From Selaginella moellendorffii (taxonomy: Eukaryota; Streptophyta; Lycopodiopsida; Selaginellales; Selaginellaceae): a stretch of DNA of 64,000 bases. How positions within the stretch are numbered: the stretch's first letter is position 1; each line of letters opens with the position of its first letter. The notes under the pieces were generated by a model. It searched no databases. It saw only the letters and a list, made by a program, of their open reading frames with translations, and had not been told where the DNA came from. The stretch is from the NCBI RefSeq assembly GCF_000143415.4, contig NW_003314310.1:622611-686610 (forward strand), written 5' to 3'. Both the position numbers and the translations under genes were made by a program. This document shows, in pieces, positions 32,706-45,975 of this stretch.

Positions 32706-35700
32706 CAAATATTGGTATTTGTGTTATTACGTCATACTCAGCTCGGTAAAGTTAATCAATCATCAACAAGACCACTGCTCACCAACTTTGGGATCGAACA
32801 AGAGTGCAACATACAAAATTATGTTAGTCTACACCACACAATTCTATAACTACATAACATTTCTTCAAGAAAACATAACAAACTAAAAACAACAACAACA
32901 AATCCAACAAAATGAATTCAATAAACCAAATTTAAAAAAATAACAACTCTAGCACAACATAAAATGTACAAGCACAAACCTAACCCGCTCAAGATACAAG
33001 AGCGAGATTGATGACAAGAAAATTTAGAAAATAGAAGACAGCTTTAGCAACCTTTAACACTAGACAAACAATAGAAAACTTAAGCTCAAGAAGAAATCCT
33101 TGAGACAATATTCAACACATACAATAAAAAAAACCAAGCAACATAAGTCGGTGAATCAAGCTACACAATTATAACAAAAATAAAAGACAACTCAACAATA
33201 GAAGATTTACAACTAGATGAAAATATACTATCACTAAAGACTCTAGAATACGAAGGCTATACCACTGATAATTATCAATTGTATCCACCATCACCAAAAG
33301 AACAAGTTCCAAGCAACACTAAAGATATGGCACTCATCAACCCAATTATATTGTCCCCTAGCGCTGGAAGGACTTAGCAACTATGGGGACAAAGGTGCCG
33401 ATAAGACCTAAGGACAACCTCTCAATTCACACGGCTCCTCTCCAACAGGCAACAACCTCATCCTGAACATGCAGCAGAGGGACTAGGTCATTCAAGCTCT
33501 ACTAGAAGAACAAAGTATTGACACTACACCTCACGGTTCAGCAACCCCAAAGGGATCCCCATGGCTCACTTTGCTAGCCCCACGCCTCTTTGTCGGCACC
33601 AGCACCAGTCCAGCTCCTCCGACCATCCCAATTGTTGAGCAATCCCCAAGATAGAACAGTCCGCCACCAATGGAGCACCTGCTAGCCTCACTGCCGCAGC
33701 TTGTAAAAATGAAGGAATCAGGGGTGTTGTATCTACATTGGATGTGTGTGGATGGCAACATGATCATCTACCTGATTTTCATTGGAAGTAAAATTGAAGA
33801 TGAAGAAAGACATCTCAAACAATTCAACCTCATCATCAAAGTTAATCAAAAATAAGAAAATAAAGCACTTCTCTTTCTTTTTACACTCAAAAACAAAACA
33901 CTTGAATGGTACTACAACTTTGAAGAGAAACTCGACTACAAAGAAAAGATCAAAAGATTCAAATATAAATATTAACATGGTGGCACAACAGTCAAACACC
34001 TAGAACACCTCAAAAGTATCAAACAAGGCAGTAAAGAAGACATTGAAGACTATACCTAAAGATTCAAATATCACTTAAAGCGTTGCAAAGATTTACTCAC
34101 TAAACAAGGTAAGTACATCTTGTATGTATAGAAATTGAAGAAAATCTACCAGAAAATAGTTGCTCTAGCAAGTTTGGAAGAAGATCCAAATACTGTGAAC
34201 ACCATCTCTGAGAAAATCAAAAGCCTCGAATAACCAACAACGAAGACCACCTCTTCGACAAAATAATTATTAGCAATCATACCAAAACAATCCACAATAG
34301 AGACCACCTCCTCACTAACTAAATTACCACCAGCAAAATCAACAATATGATTCACTACCTCGAGCATTCCCTCACAACAACTATCAATAACAACCTCAAA
34401 CTTAAGAATTTTGACCTCAGTATTAGCAACAACAAAATCAAGGAAATCAACCTGCTCAGCAAAATCAACAAAATCAAAGACTTCCTCCAACAGTAAAAAA
34501 TGTCAATATCGAACCAATCCAAGATAAATATTATGAAAATGAACTTGAGATATGAGTCTAACTCGAAGTCAAAAAGAATACGACAATCTTGAAGACGATC
34601 TTAATGAATAAATTGAAGAACAACATCTCCAAAACGAAGTACAAGAAATCTCAAGACACAAATGGCAATAAAGCAAAAAGCTAATCAACACAATCCAACA
34701 AAACTTTCAACAACAACAACCTGAAATTAAAGACAATCAGGAAATTGTGACATAGATTCTATCAAAAAAAGAGGAACAACTAAAGTTCATCACCAACATT
34801 CTTCGATAAGGTATCACACTCACCCTCTAAAAACTTTTACAAGTTGCTCCCTACTTGAGAAAACAACTTCTCAAGATATATCAAGCATTGCCACCAGCAA
34901 ATTCAGGTCAAGTCATGAAAAAGACTAACACCTCTTTGTCCCACAATACCAACATTCAACCTGGCGACTTCGATGAAGATGTATTATGCATCCCAATCAC
35001 GATAAGAAAGAACAAAGTTTCACAAGCAATTATTAATGGCGGCACAAGTGTCAACATCATCGAGTATTTAACCTGCAAAACAATAGGACTTGGGCCAATC
35101 CATTTTGCACCCTTCAACGTCAAGATGGCTGACAATCAAAGTGTACAACCATTAGGAATCGTGTGAAACATTCCTATCAAGAGCAAGGATCAAGAATTTA
35201 AGGTAACTTTCATCGTGCTCAAAATGGCAAAAAACTAGAGTTCCTATGAAGTACTCTTCAGATGAACTTGGCTCAGATAGTTGACATCGTCACATACTGG
35301 CAAAAAAACACAATTACCTTTGAAGAGCATCAAAAAGCCCCTCAAATCTCCATAACTACAGCAAAGAAGATTGCAAAGAAAGTTTGACCAACCATTAGCA
35401 AATAGTATGGCTGTAATGAAGGTCTCCACAACTACAAAAAAGCACAAATCTTGAAGGGTTAAAGCCTCTCATTGAAGTTGATCTCAACCGAGTAATCCTG
35501 ACAATTACTACACAAGAACAATACACACTACACAACAAATCCTGAAACTCAAGAAAACAACCTTAAAGGTAAATTCCCAAGTCACGAAACCTCAACACCC
35601 ATCAACATACCAACTGAAATCAAGAAGTAACAAGATTGACCAAGAATCAAACATGAACAACTTCAACCAATTCATCTACAAATCCATCTTAAAAAAGACC

Positions 35701-38700
35701 CAGCACTTTGACAATAAGGAACTTAACTCACATCAACACTCAACCTTGAAGAGCCAATTGAAGAAATCGACTTAGAAACTAAAGATGAACTAAAGAAGTT
35801 CTACATTGCCAAAGACCTTGACCCTGACTTCATGACAAAAGCAATCAATCTTCTTGATAGGTACAAATATGTTTTTGCTTGGTTATATACAAACTTGTGA
35901 GGAATTCCTCTTGAGATATATATGCACTGAATCGAGCTTCTACCTCAAGCTATATTAAGAAAGCAAATAACCTATCGAATGAACCCCAACATGCAAGTGA
36001 TAGTTAAAGAAGAACTTGACAAGCTCGAGAATGCTGGCTTCGTCTACCCAATTTGAAACCCAAAATGGCTATCACCATTTGTCATCGTCCCTAAGAAAAG
36101 TGGCAAACTCAAAGTCTATATAAATTACGAAAAGCTCAATGATGCAACCTGAAAAGACACTTTCCCAATTCCATTCTCTGATAAAATTCTTGACACAATA
36201 GTTGGACATGAAATGTACTCACTTCTCGATGGCTTTAGCAGCTACAATCAAGTTCATATCACACCTAAAGATCAGCACAAGACAGCCTTCATCAATCCTT
36301 GGGGTGCTTATGCATATCTATGAATGCCTTTTGGTCTTTCTAACACATTATTTATTTTCCAAAGAATCATCACTAACACATTTCAAAATTAACTCACTGA
36401 CTTCATATGAGTTTTTATGGATGACTTCAGTGTCTTCAGTAGCAAAGAACAACATCTCCAACATCTTGATAAATGCTTCATCAGATGTCAAGAGAACAAC
36501 ATTGCCTTAAACTCCGAGAAATCTAATTTCTTCATCAAATCCAACATCTTACTTGGACACATTGTCTGTAAAGAAGGCATCCTCATCGTCAAAGCTAAAA
36601 CACTTGCAATCATCAACATGTAACATTTAATAAACATCACTGGACTATGATCCTTCCTCAGCAAAATGGGATACCATTGGCGCTTCATTAAAGATTACGC
36701 AAAAATTGCAAAACCCCTCACAGAGTTTTTAAAGAAAAATCACGTTTACAACTGGACTCAAGACTATTAACAAGCATTCAACATTCTCAAGAATTTGTTA
36801 ACAAAAGCTTCAATACTCACCCAACCAAACTAGGGCAAAGACTTCAACACCAAGTCGATACCTTCAATTACGCCATAGGAGCAATACTTTCTCAACAACA
36901 ACCGAGACCGACCAATCTATTTATGCTTGTCAAAGACTCAACTCAGCTGAGATGAATTACACCATTGAAAAAGAAGCTTTAGAAATGGTCTATGCACTAC
37001 AAAAGTTTCGACACTACCTATTCGACATCAAAGTTAAGATCATGGTCGACCACAAAGCACTTCTACCCTCTTTAACAAGACCATCCTCACCAGTAAAATT
37101 GCCTAATGGTTCTTATTACTTCAGAAATACAACTTCAAGATTATTCACAAACTTGGCAAATAATATAACCAAGCTGACCACCTCAACCACATTATAACTA
37201 GCGAACAACTGAAATACAATATTGACAACTTTCTTGACTCCAACATACTTTGCATCCACATATCACCAACATGGATGGACAATATCTACTACTACCTCAC
37301 AACAGCAACAATACCAAGTCGATATTCCATCTTTGATCATCGTCAACAATTTGTTTTGAGGAAAAGACAATATTCAGTCATAGGAGAAAAACTGTACAAG
37401 AAAGGATGAGACAACGTACTATGAAGATGTGTACAACCTAAAGAAACTTAAAATCTACTCAAAGAAGCCTATTGTGGACAAACAGGAGGCCACTTTGCAA
37501 AAGAAATCATAGTTTGCAAAATTTTGCAAGTAAAACTCTAATGGCCAGTACTTTGGCACAACTTAAATTTTTTTGTCAAGAATGCAACATTTGTTAAAAA
37601 ACCAAGTACACACCAAAAGCTTCATCTAAACAACACCACTGGAACCATTTCAATGATGGTGACTCAACTTTGTTGGACCACTCATAATAAGCTTTAAGTG
37701 AAACAAACACATCCTCATAGCAATTGACTACATAACAAAATGGGCCAAAGCTCAACTAATGAAGAATACAACAAAATTCATCTACGAAAATATTATCACA
37801 AGATACACCCTACCTTGAGAACTCATCACAAATCGAGGAATACACATCATCAACGAAACCATCAAGATTCTAACTTAAAAATTCACAATCAAGCACAAGG
37901 CTTCAACACCATACTACCCTCAAGGCAATAGTTAAGCAAAGTCTACAAACAACACACTCAAGAACATTTTTAAGAAAATTGTGAAGACAAGTTAGAAAGA
38001 TTAAAACGATCACATCCACAATGTCTTATGGGCATATCAAACAACATATAAGGTTTCAACAAATTTGACACCCTATGGCTTAGAAACCCTAACACCACTT
38101 GAGTACATCATTCCTTCATTGCAAATAGTAATATATTACGAGATCAACCAAGAAGAATCAACCAAGAGACGACTAGTAACGCTAAAAAAACTTGACAAAG
38201 AAAGGCTACAAACAATTTGGACACTCGAAGCTATTCAAGCTCAAAGAAATGTTAACCACAACAGAAAGAGAAGATTAAAGAAAAATGAAGAATTCAAGAT
38301 CAATAATCAAGTACTTTGGTTTGAAGAAATATTAAGAAAATCAGCTCCAAAGTGAAGTCAAGATGGGAAGGACCATTCCTCATCCAAAAATTCAGAGCTC
38401 CAGAAATAACAGCAATTGCAACACTTGATGGTGAGCATTTCCAAACCATCAACCTCAACAAGCACAAGAAATACCAATCATACAACTCAAACACATCAAC
38501 AACAACTTTAAAAAAAATGAAGGTCTCAACATTGAAAATCAAGAATAAAACATTAAGAAGAATTACAAGCATGAAGATCAAGAGATCAAGACTATGAAGA
38601 TTTGATCTCAAGAATTTAACACATTCAAAGTTTACAAAGTTCAAGCTGAAAAACTCAACACAATTTAGAAATACGAAGCTCCAATTCAAAAATCCAACAC

Positions 38701-39600
38701 AAGAAAGTCTTTGAAGAATCAAACTCAATAAAACAACATGAAGAAAACAACTTGAAGAACTTTGACAAAAAACAAGACTTAGAAATAGACAAATCTCTCA
38801 AGACTCATCAACAAATATGCCAAAAACCAACACGAAGCAAGCTTCTCCAAAGCTACCACACCAACAAAGAGAAAACTCAAAAAAGTTACTATAAGGACTT
38901 AAACTTGACACTCTATGGCAAAGGGCAAAATCTTAACTCTAGAGATACATCCTTCCAAAGGACAGTATGTGCAGAGACACAATACATCAACGATTAGTTT
39001 GCTGAAGAAAACATGGAGCTCCACAATGAGATCCACATTTTGAAGGCGAAGCAGCCCGCAATAATGGAAGATGATAATGAAAGCAAGCATAACAAGGAGA
39101 ATGACAATGATGAAGAGTTCCACTAGCGACTCAACAAATTCAAGGTCGAATTTGTAGGAAATTCAGTGCCAACAAAGCCAACTGACACGATGGAGCAGTA
39201 GGAGCTTTGAGATGAAGTTCTATTTAGTCATGAAAGAGTGAATAGCCATGCATTTGAACATTTTATTGACAGTCAGGATTATGATCTTGACACTCAAGGT
39301 TATGATCTTGATAGTCATGACTCAAGAAGAAGTGGCAGTTGCCACCATATAGGAGTAGTTAAAAAGGGGAGAGTTAGTATTTAATCTTTATCCCTATCTC
39401 TATTGTAGTCTAGCCTCACATCCATTTATTCAAGACTTAGAGTATTTTAGTGATATTAAGCCTATCCTTATTCACGACCACTTGCATAAGCCTTCTTGGG
39501 GATTAAAAGTTTCAAATTAATCTCTAATCAACTCATGTGTTCAGTAGTTTGTTCCAATGTGAGAATTACTGTACCAATGCAAGATCAATAACATCAAAAG
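32706..39600 (+). mobile_element. Decayed Ty3/gypsy retrotransposon (gag-PR-RT-RH-IN)
   Basis: All frames are broken but the order is readable: a gag relic related to the 13.7-kb gag (ERHLKQFN, 33.8 kb; RFKYHLKRCKDL, 34.07 kb); protease (INGGTSVNII, Asp changed to Asn, 35.03 kb); reverse transcriptase (FVIVPKKSGKLKV, 36.08 kb; VFMDDFSVFS, 36.41 kb); RNase H (YTIEKEALEMVYAL, 36.96 kb); integrase zinc and core pieces (37.45-37.9 kb); and integrase C-terminus (KSRWEGPFLIQKF, 38.35 kb). Many stops fit CAA/CGA to TAA/TGA. LTRs were not delimited; 39.36-39.6 kb may be 3' LTR. Confidence 0.8.
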
Positions 39601-39693
39601 CCCTCTATCATTTTGCAACTACTACAGCAAACCAGCATAGTTAGTTGCAATCGCAAGCCTAATTACACAAGAATTCTTCTGGTTTTCAGGCAG

Positions 39694-40250
39694 TGAGCAT
39701 GGATCCAGCGTGAGAGAATCCCGCTGCCGCGTGTGCTTGCAGTGGCATTAGGGTTTATGGCACTGCCACGTGGTGGACAGGGAAGCAAAAATACGTTGTC
39801 CACGTCATATGATGCCTGGACAGGTGTCACGCAAGGTTTTGCTGAGGCAAAATATTTCTAGCGAGCCCACTCCATCGATCGATCGGTCGCATAGCTCTCC
39901 ACGCCTATGAAATTCTCTCTATGGGGATCCATTGCAGTAGCAGTGTACTTCGTTGTGCTCGTCCTGGCGGCATTGTTGTTCCTTTCGAGCACCAGTGGCG
40001 ATCTTCTCTTCAGGCACTTGTCCATGCCCCGGGCTGCCAATGCGGCATTCTTGACAGCGTGGCTCAGCCGGGGCGATTGCGATGGCAATGGCGAAGGTGG
40101 CAATCATGGGGTAGGGGGCACCGGCAGTGGCGCTAATCCCGATGATAATCCTCCTCCTCCTCTTGGTAATTGTGGAGCTCGAGCACTGAAATATTTTGGA
40201 TCACCATTGCCATCTCACTCCTTGTTGAAATTCATTCCTTCTTGTTGTTT
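39694..40250 (+). pseudogene. TBL 5' region fragment, copy 2
   Basis: Copies the TBL promoter, ATG (39907) and the signal-anchor and Gly-rich linker, then leaves the TBL sequence after GSPLPSHS, just before the Pro/Ser-rich repeats. The open frame ends at 40254. No PC-esterase domain is present. Confidence 0.75.
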
Positions 40251-40254
40251 GTGA

Positions 40255-41150
40255 GTGCATGGTTTTTTCTTCTTTTTTCCCTTTTCTCCTCCTCAAGTAG
40301 TAGCATTATGTGCTGTGTGAAAGTGACTCCAAGAGGAATTAAGAATCCCAGGGCATTGTAGCCATGTGCTTTGCTGCTGGGTTACATGACACACTGCCTT
40401 ACATTGATAATCCCCACTTATAAGTAGAGACTCTCTCTTCAACATGATTTCACAGTGACCCTCTCAAGGGATCAGCTTCTCCTATGATCTGTGGTGCGCA
40501 TGTGCAAATTCAAAAGCTTTTATACAAGCATACATACATGATGAGTGGACAGACAGAAGTCCGAGGTATTTTTCCCATGCTTTCAAGTTTATAATAGCAC
40601 TTCGTTTCATTCTTTTAGGCCAGGAGATGACATGGATGATACCTCAAGAGACACAGATGTTGCTCCACAGCATAGGGAGGTAATCTTTTCAGTGAAAAAT
40701 CCACAACATTCTCTTTTTCTTTTGGTTGTTTTTGGTTTTCTCCAGAGACGAGAGTCAGTCGCAAGGGTGCTCATGCCACCTCCTTGAGCCATGAACATGG
40801 TCTTAAGAAACGTTTCGGTCACCAGGAACAACTGCAACGCAAGCTATTCTTCTAGCACCAGTGAAGATGCAATGCTGCAATTCTTCGTTGGGCATCAGCT
40901 CTGAGGTGATCAAGGTCACTGATCACGAGGCATTTGTCGAATTTGTGAGTGCGGGTGAGAGCTCGTCATCCTTCTCAGATCACTCCAATGACAGCTATAA
41001 TGACACAGTTGATGAGCGAAGGAAGAAGAAACTAAAGCTTCCCCTATGAAAATTGTTTTTCGACACACTATATGAATCTAATGAGTCTTGTAATGATTTT
41101 AGTAAATTTATAATATTATTTCTGATGGATACAAAATAGCTGGTAATTGT
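40255..41150 (+). other. Unrecognised gene remnant
   Basis: Open stretches 40620-40678 (acidic, DDMDDTSRDTD) followed by a plausible 68-nt intron, and 40861-41049 (EVIKVTDHEAFVEFVSAG, Ser-rich, basic KKKLKLP tail like a nuclear signal). Together they look like the last exons of a nuclear protein, but I recognise no family. Confidence 0.3.
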
Positions 41151-41178
41151 TTTATTTGGACATTTCTGTGTACTTTCC

Positions 41179-41960
41179 ATGAAGCTAGCTATTGTTCTAA
41201 TAGTGATTCTCAGATTAGCAGATCTGACTGTTCAAGCAGATGTAAATTGGGATGCTCTTACACTTTATGGTTTTATTACTAGAAGTGATGTTAATGAAAT
41301 TGGAAAGCTTTTAGTGGATATGATGGATACTAAAATTGAAGAAACTTATAAATACTATAATGCATTACTTGGACTGAAACTCTTTCTTTATCAAATAAAG
41401 TTATTGAAATTACCATATGGATATACAGTAAAAATCCTAATGGGATGTGTAGTATGGCATGGAGACGAACAGGGACAGGGGCATCAGGAGAAGAAATTAG
41501 TGGAAAACTTAATCAGCTTTGTTTGATATCTTAGAAGAAGCTAGAGTGGGAAATTATGGTCTTATAGCTGCTACTTTGGATTATGTTGGTATAAAATAAA
41601 AACTACTAAATGCTAGAAGATATAACTCTATGAGTATTGCTATGAATTATAATAAACTTATATTTATACAGCTGTTAATAATTGTTGGATTTACCTACAC
41701 TTATGAGTGGTGAAAAATTTGAGATAGGATCCTATTTACTCAAGTTGAATTCACTAGTTTCTCCAAATGGATATTATGAATTAACTCTTCAGAGAAATTG
41801 CAATTTAGTGTTAACATGGAAGAGAATGCATGTTTTATGGGAAAGTCCGACCACTAACAAGGACATTGATTGTTGGTTACTTTTAGAGACAAAAAAATTA
41901 GTAATAAAAAATACTATCTATGGACGATGGTGGATTTGTATATATAATTGGTTCAAATGA
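41179..41960 (+). pseudogene. Secreted protein remnant with GNA-type lectin-like end
   Basis: ATG at 41179 followed by a signal peptide (MKLAIVLIVILRLADLTVQA) and an acidic helical region. Frames shift near 41390 and 41530. The last part, 41682-41960, resembles one mannose-binding (GNA) lectin subdomain: SLVSPNGYYELTLQRNCNLVL, a later W, and a second NLVI-like strand. The sugar-binding QxDxNxVxY motif is degraded. The two parts may not belong to one gene. Confidence 0.4.
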
Positions 41961-41998
41961 TAATAAAGTATTAAAGCCTTTTCCATAATAAAATATCA

Positions 41999-42035
41999 AT
42001 TTATATATATACACATATATATATATATATACGTA
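41999..42035. repeat. AT/AC dinucleotide microsatellite
   Basis: TATATATATACACATATATATA-type run about 100 bp upstream of the second Crinkler-like gene. Confidence 0.8.
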
Positions 42036-42137
42036 TAGTATAAGCTCTTATTTTATTATCTATTGATCCGACGGCTGTCGTTGGTTGAACGGTGACGATT
42101 GTTTCAAAAGAGGTTTTTGTAGGGTTAAGTTCAAGCT

Positions 42138-45100
42138 ATGGACGCCTCTTCATCTAGAAAGCATGCGGATGAAGAGGGAGAGCTGGAGGAGAAAAAGCGA
42201 CTTAAAAGAGGTGAGATTGCTCATGTGAACTTTCGTCTGGACTCGGCACTTGCGGAAATTGCAGACCTTGAATGCAAATTGTGGGAAGCCGGGGAGGATG
42301 CCGAACTAAAGGAGCAGATAGCCTCAGAGAAAGTGCGGGCGAGTCAACTCCAGGAGGATAAGTCGAAACTGGAACGCGAGCTCTCTGAAATCCTCCAGCC
42401 GCCACCTGAATACTGGAAAAGAGTGGAGGGTATTGCCGAATCAGCATTTGCGCAGGAGTACCAAAGAGTTGGGGGATTAGACAACGTGGAGTCGTTGCGT
42501 GAGAAGCTGGAAGAAACAGGAGAGGAGTGGAAGACGAAGAAAGCCATGATAGCACCTGTTGTCACGTTAGTTCAGTCGAGTGGCTGGGGAAAGTCGAGGA
42601 CTACCTGCGAGCTTGCGAATTTAGGTGTGTTCGTCGTCTACTGCTCATTCGCTTCATCTGGCACCGCGTACCCTCCAAGGTCTGCCTTTGCGGACTTCTT
42701 CTACACAAACGCCGTCAAATTGCTCAGCTCGGGTTCTACGCTTTTGTCGCAGAGCAGGTTCATGCTCTTCTGCATTGACTATTTTGTGTCATGCATCCAG
42801 GCTCTTCTGCATCTGACTTCCGGGGAGGACCCCATGGATGCCAAGAAGTTCTTGAACGATCTCATGGTTGGGAAGAACTTTTGGGACGTGGTACAGGCGA
42901 AGATGGAGATAGGAAATGAAGCCCGGGAGGAGTTTGCTAATCACCTTGACGTCGACATGAAAGAGAAGCCTGGCGAGAAAACCAATATGTGGGGCATCTG
43001 GGAAAGTAAAGTGTTTAAGAAGTACAACACGCTTGAAGGTCTACTGTCGAATGTTCCAGCTCCTGCCAAAGGAAAACTGAAGGTCCTGTTTGTCATGGAC
43101 GAAGCCCGATGGTTTACTTGGCATGCTGATCCGACAACTGTTGCTGCATTTGTTCCTGCAAGGAGGGCTTCCAGGGTGTTGCCTGAAAATGGAAGTGTGT
43201 CGGTGATGTTCACCGACACAAACGGGAGGCTAAACAATTTTGCGCCGCCCAATAATAAGGCATCCGGTTTAGGGTTTAGTAGCGATCGAGTGGCTGCGGC
43301 GGGAAAGCTAGTTGCACATCCAGCGTACTGCTTTTTCTTGGCAGACTTGCCATCGGACGAACAAACAGGTGGCCTTCTGCTTGCTCAAGTTGAAGATCTG
43401 GGTCGTCTTTGCGGCTATGGTCGGCCACTGTGGCAAGCATTGGCGAAGGCTTCCGCAAGTGCAGGTGACGTGCTGCTTTTGGCTGTAGATAAGCTCCTGG
43501 GTGGCACTGGTTCGTTCAACAAGTGTATGCTTGAAAGCGGAGGTCTATCACATGAGGCTTGTCTGGCTACACTGGGCTGCAGAGTATGCATCGACATCAA
43601 TCCGCATGCCACAATTATCACTGATATGGTTGCAAGTCACCTACTTAGCGTGATGTCCATTTCTGATGACCGGACTCTTGTTTGGACGCATTGGGCTACG
43701 GAGCCACTGGTTGCAGCGGCTGCAGCACGGGTTTTGCGTGCACAAGGGAAGGTTGGGACAGGCTGGAAGGAGTGCTTGGAGGCACTTGTAACTGGGATGA
43801 AGCGTGGATGGGTTGATCGAGGTTACAGGGGCGAGTTGGTTGCACGGGTGCTGCTACTTCTTGCAGTGGACAGTCTAGACAGAGATTCATGGAAGTGCTT
43901 TACTTTTGACGAGCTTTGCCGTGGCTTAAGTGGGAAGTCGCTGTCCGATCTTATTAGAGAAGATGAGCAGAATTCAGCATCTCCGACCCCCAAAGCTCCA
44001 GGTGGTGGAGAAGAAGCACAGGTCGAAGTAAACATGCCGCCACCTCCGGCCTCGGCTTTGAAGCGTAGCACAAGGAAAAGCAGGGTTAAAGTAAACAAAA
44101 AACTTCTGGGTCAGCCGCAGGTGGCTTCAGCGTCCCTGTCCAAAGCTCCAGGAGAAAAAGCACAGGTCAAAGTAAACACGCCGCCACCTGAGGTGAAGTC
44201 GCCATCTCCAATGCTGACGGCCTCGAAAGCTCCAGGTGGAAGTACGCACAATGCTGAAGGTGAGGGGGAAACAAAACAAGCAGGTGGCTCTATAGATGGA
44301 AGTGGTAAAGAAGAAATCCACAGAAACATGGGTGAAGCCAAGTTTTTTTGCTTGCTATTCAGGAAAACCGACTTCCGACTGCAGGAGCTCACCGCCAAAG
44401 ATTTGCTTGAATTTGGAAAGGCTGGCGTAGGAATCATTTGCCGTGAAAATGAATGGGGCATAGACATCGTCATCGTTGGGTTCTTTGGTGGCACGTTTAG
44501 CCTGGAGACGATGACACTCATTTTGGTGCAGGTGAAACACACAGAGAAACATGATGTTGATTTAGCATGTGCTAAATGCTCTCCGGAGTTTTCTCAGATG
44601 TTCAGTAGCAGTGCAGGGCCTCAAGGTTGGACTGGGTTGAAGGTGCCATACGCCAGTCTGGTTTTGAATGTGGCCCATGTGCCTTCCAGCAGTGTTCGTT
44701 ACAGAACTAGGAAACTTGTCATAGAAGCATTGCTGAAGAAGACGCCTGCAAATCATTCCATGGCAATGGCTCTCCATGATGTAAGCAACCAAAGGGAACG
44801 ACTCGAGAGACGATCCATGGGGTTCAAATATAGAGGGAAAGGGCCCATGAACAAGAGTGCACCCCCTTTTCCAATCGGTTAAGGGTCTTGGGATAGTTGG
44901 AGTTAAGTACTGGGCTGGGTGACCTCCCGGGAAGTCCAAACTCAGGAGCTTACATTTGGTATCAAAGGGGTCTTGGGTCCGACTCTGTTGGTTGGCTAGG
45001 GGAATCACACCACATGTTGATTGACATCTGGCTGGTCCAGTTTGCTCCCGCTGGGCTCGACCAGAGGGGTAGGGTGTCAAGAGAGCGAGGCTCTCGGGAG

Positions 45101-45806
45101 AGCTGCGGCTCTCAGCTTCCGTTCACGAGGGCGTGAACTTGCAGGGAAGCGTGGTGGATTGTAAGCAACCAAAGGAAATGACTCGAGAGACGATCCATGG
45201 GGTTCAAATATAGAGGGAAAGGGCCCATGAACAAGAGTGCACCCCCTTTTCCAATCGGTTAAGGGTCTTGGGATAGTTGGAGTTAAGCGTCCTTGGGCTT
45301 GAATAGTACTGGGCTGGGTGACCTCCCGGGAAGTCCAAACTCAGGAGCTTACACATGACACTCATCCGGAATGCAAAGGCCTTCAGGAATGGACAAAAGG
45401 CTATGATGGGGATAGATTACGCATGGTATTCAAGTCATGGGAACGGTATTTTGCTTCAGATGATCATCTCCAACACATTGTGGTCATTGAAGGTACGTTT
45501 GTGCTGTTTCATTTTCAATCACTTGATGTTATCTTTTGCACTCCAGGTTTGGATGCATTCTCATCCAAGGACAAAGTGAAAGACCTGATCGACATCTCTC
45601 TGGATTCTACTGCAGACATGAGGAAACTAGAACAAGTTCAGAAGACGTATGCACATAGAATGTTCGGATGGGTTAAGAACACGGCAATGCGCAAGTGTTT
45701 GGAGCCAAAGCTCAGTGTGAAAAAGAGTAAGTAAAACTGAGAATTTTTTTGAGAAATAATCTGAATTTTTTTCTCCATTGTAGAGGTGCAGATGAAATTA
45801 CCTTAG
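42138..45806 (+). pseudogene. Crinkler-like NTPase/nuclease, copy 2, interrupted by a TRIM
   Basis: ATG at 42138. Numbered from it: coiled coil about 15-85; P-loop QSSGWGKS at 146-153; Walker B VLFVMDEA at 316-323; nuclease GID ending at D776 and QVK at 798-800. About 95% like copy 1 by eye. After codon 880 a TRIM (44780-45353) enters the frame, so plain reading stops at 44880-44882. The remaining coding part runs 45359-45806 with introns 45493-45546 (54 nt) and 45727-45783 as in copy 1. All catalytic motifs lie before the insertion. LTR sequence offers a GT donor at 44781 and an AG at 45343-45344 that would rejoin the frame if spliced; whether that occurs is unknown. It may therefore still be a gene. 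Confidence 0.7.
44780..45353 (+). mobile_element. TRIM retroelement, copy 2, inside Crinkler-like gene
   Basis: 574 bp: 5' LTR 44780-44954 (175 bp, lacking 19 bp) and 3' LTR 45160-45353 (194 bp), ends TGTAAGC and GCTTACA. The target duplication CATGA is at 44775-44779 and 45354-45358. The PBS TGGTATCAAAGG (44957-44968) fits initiator-Met tRNA with one more mismatch than copy 1. Interior 205 bp, non-coding, closely similar to copy 1 in reverse orientation. LTR differences make it older than copy 1. Confidence 0.93.
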
Positions 45807-45807
45807 G

Positions 45808-45975
45808 GGGTGAGATTTAAGGAGTTTGTAGATTCTAGAATCAAGAGCAAGTGCCAATATTTTAATTATTAAAACTGAAAGATTCCTTTTTTATTTTTTT
45901 CATGTTGTATTATTCAGGTTTCTGACTGGTTTATGTTATAATGGTAAAAAATAAATAAATAATGATAATTGATTA
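45808..45975 (+). repeat. Crinkler 3'-flank repeat, copy 4
   Basis: Directly follows the stop of Crinkler-like copy 2. Cut after TTGATTA by an LTR, the same position as in copy 2 of the repeat. Confidence 0.75.

Noticed and set aside
39907-40254. Intact short membrane protein gene
   Set aside because: It is a truncated copy of the TBL N-terminus without the catalytic domain.
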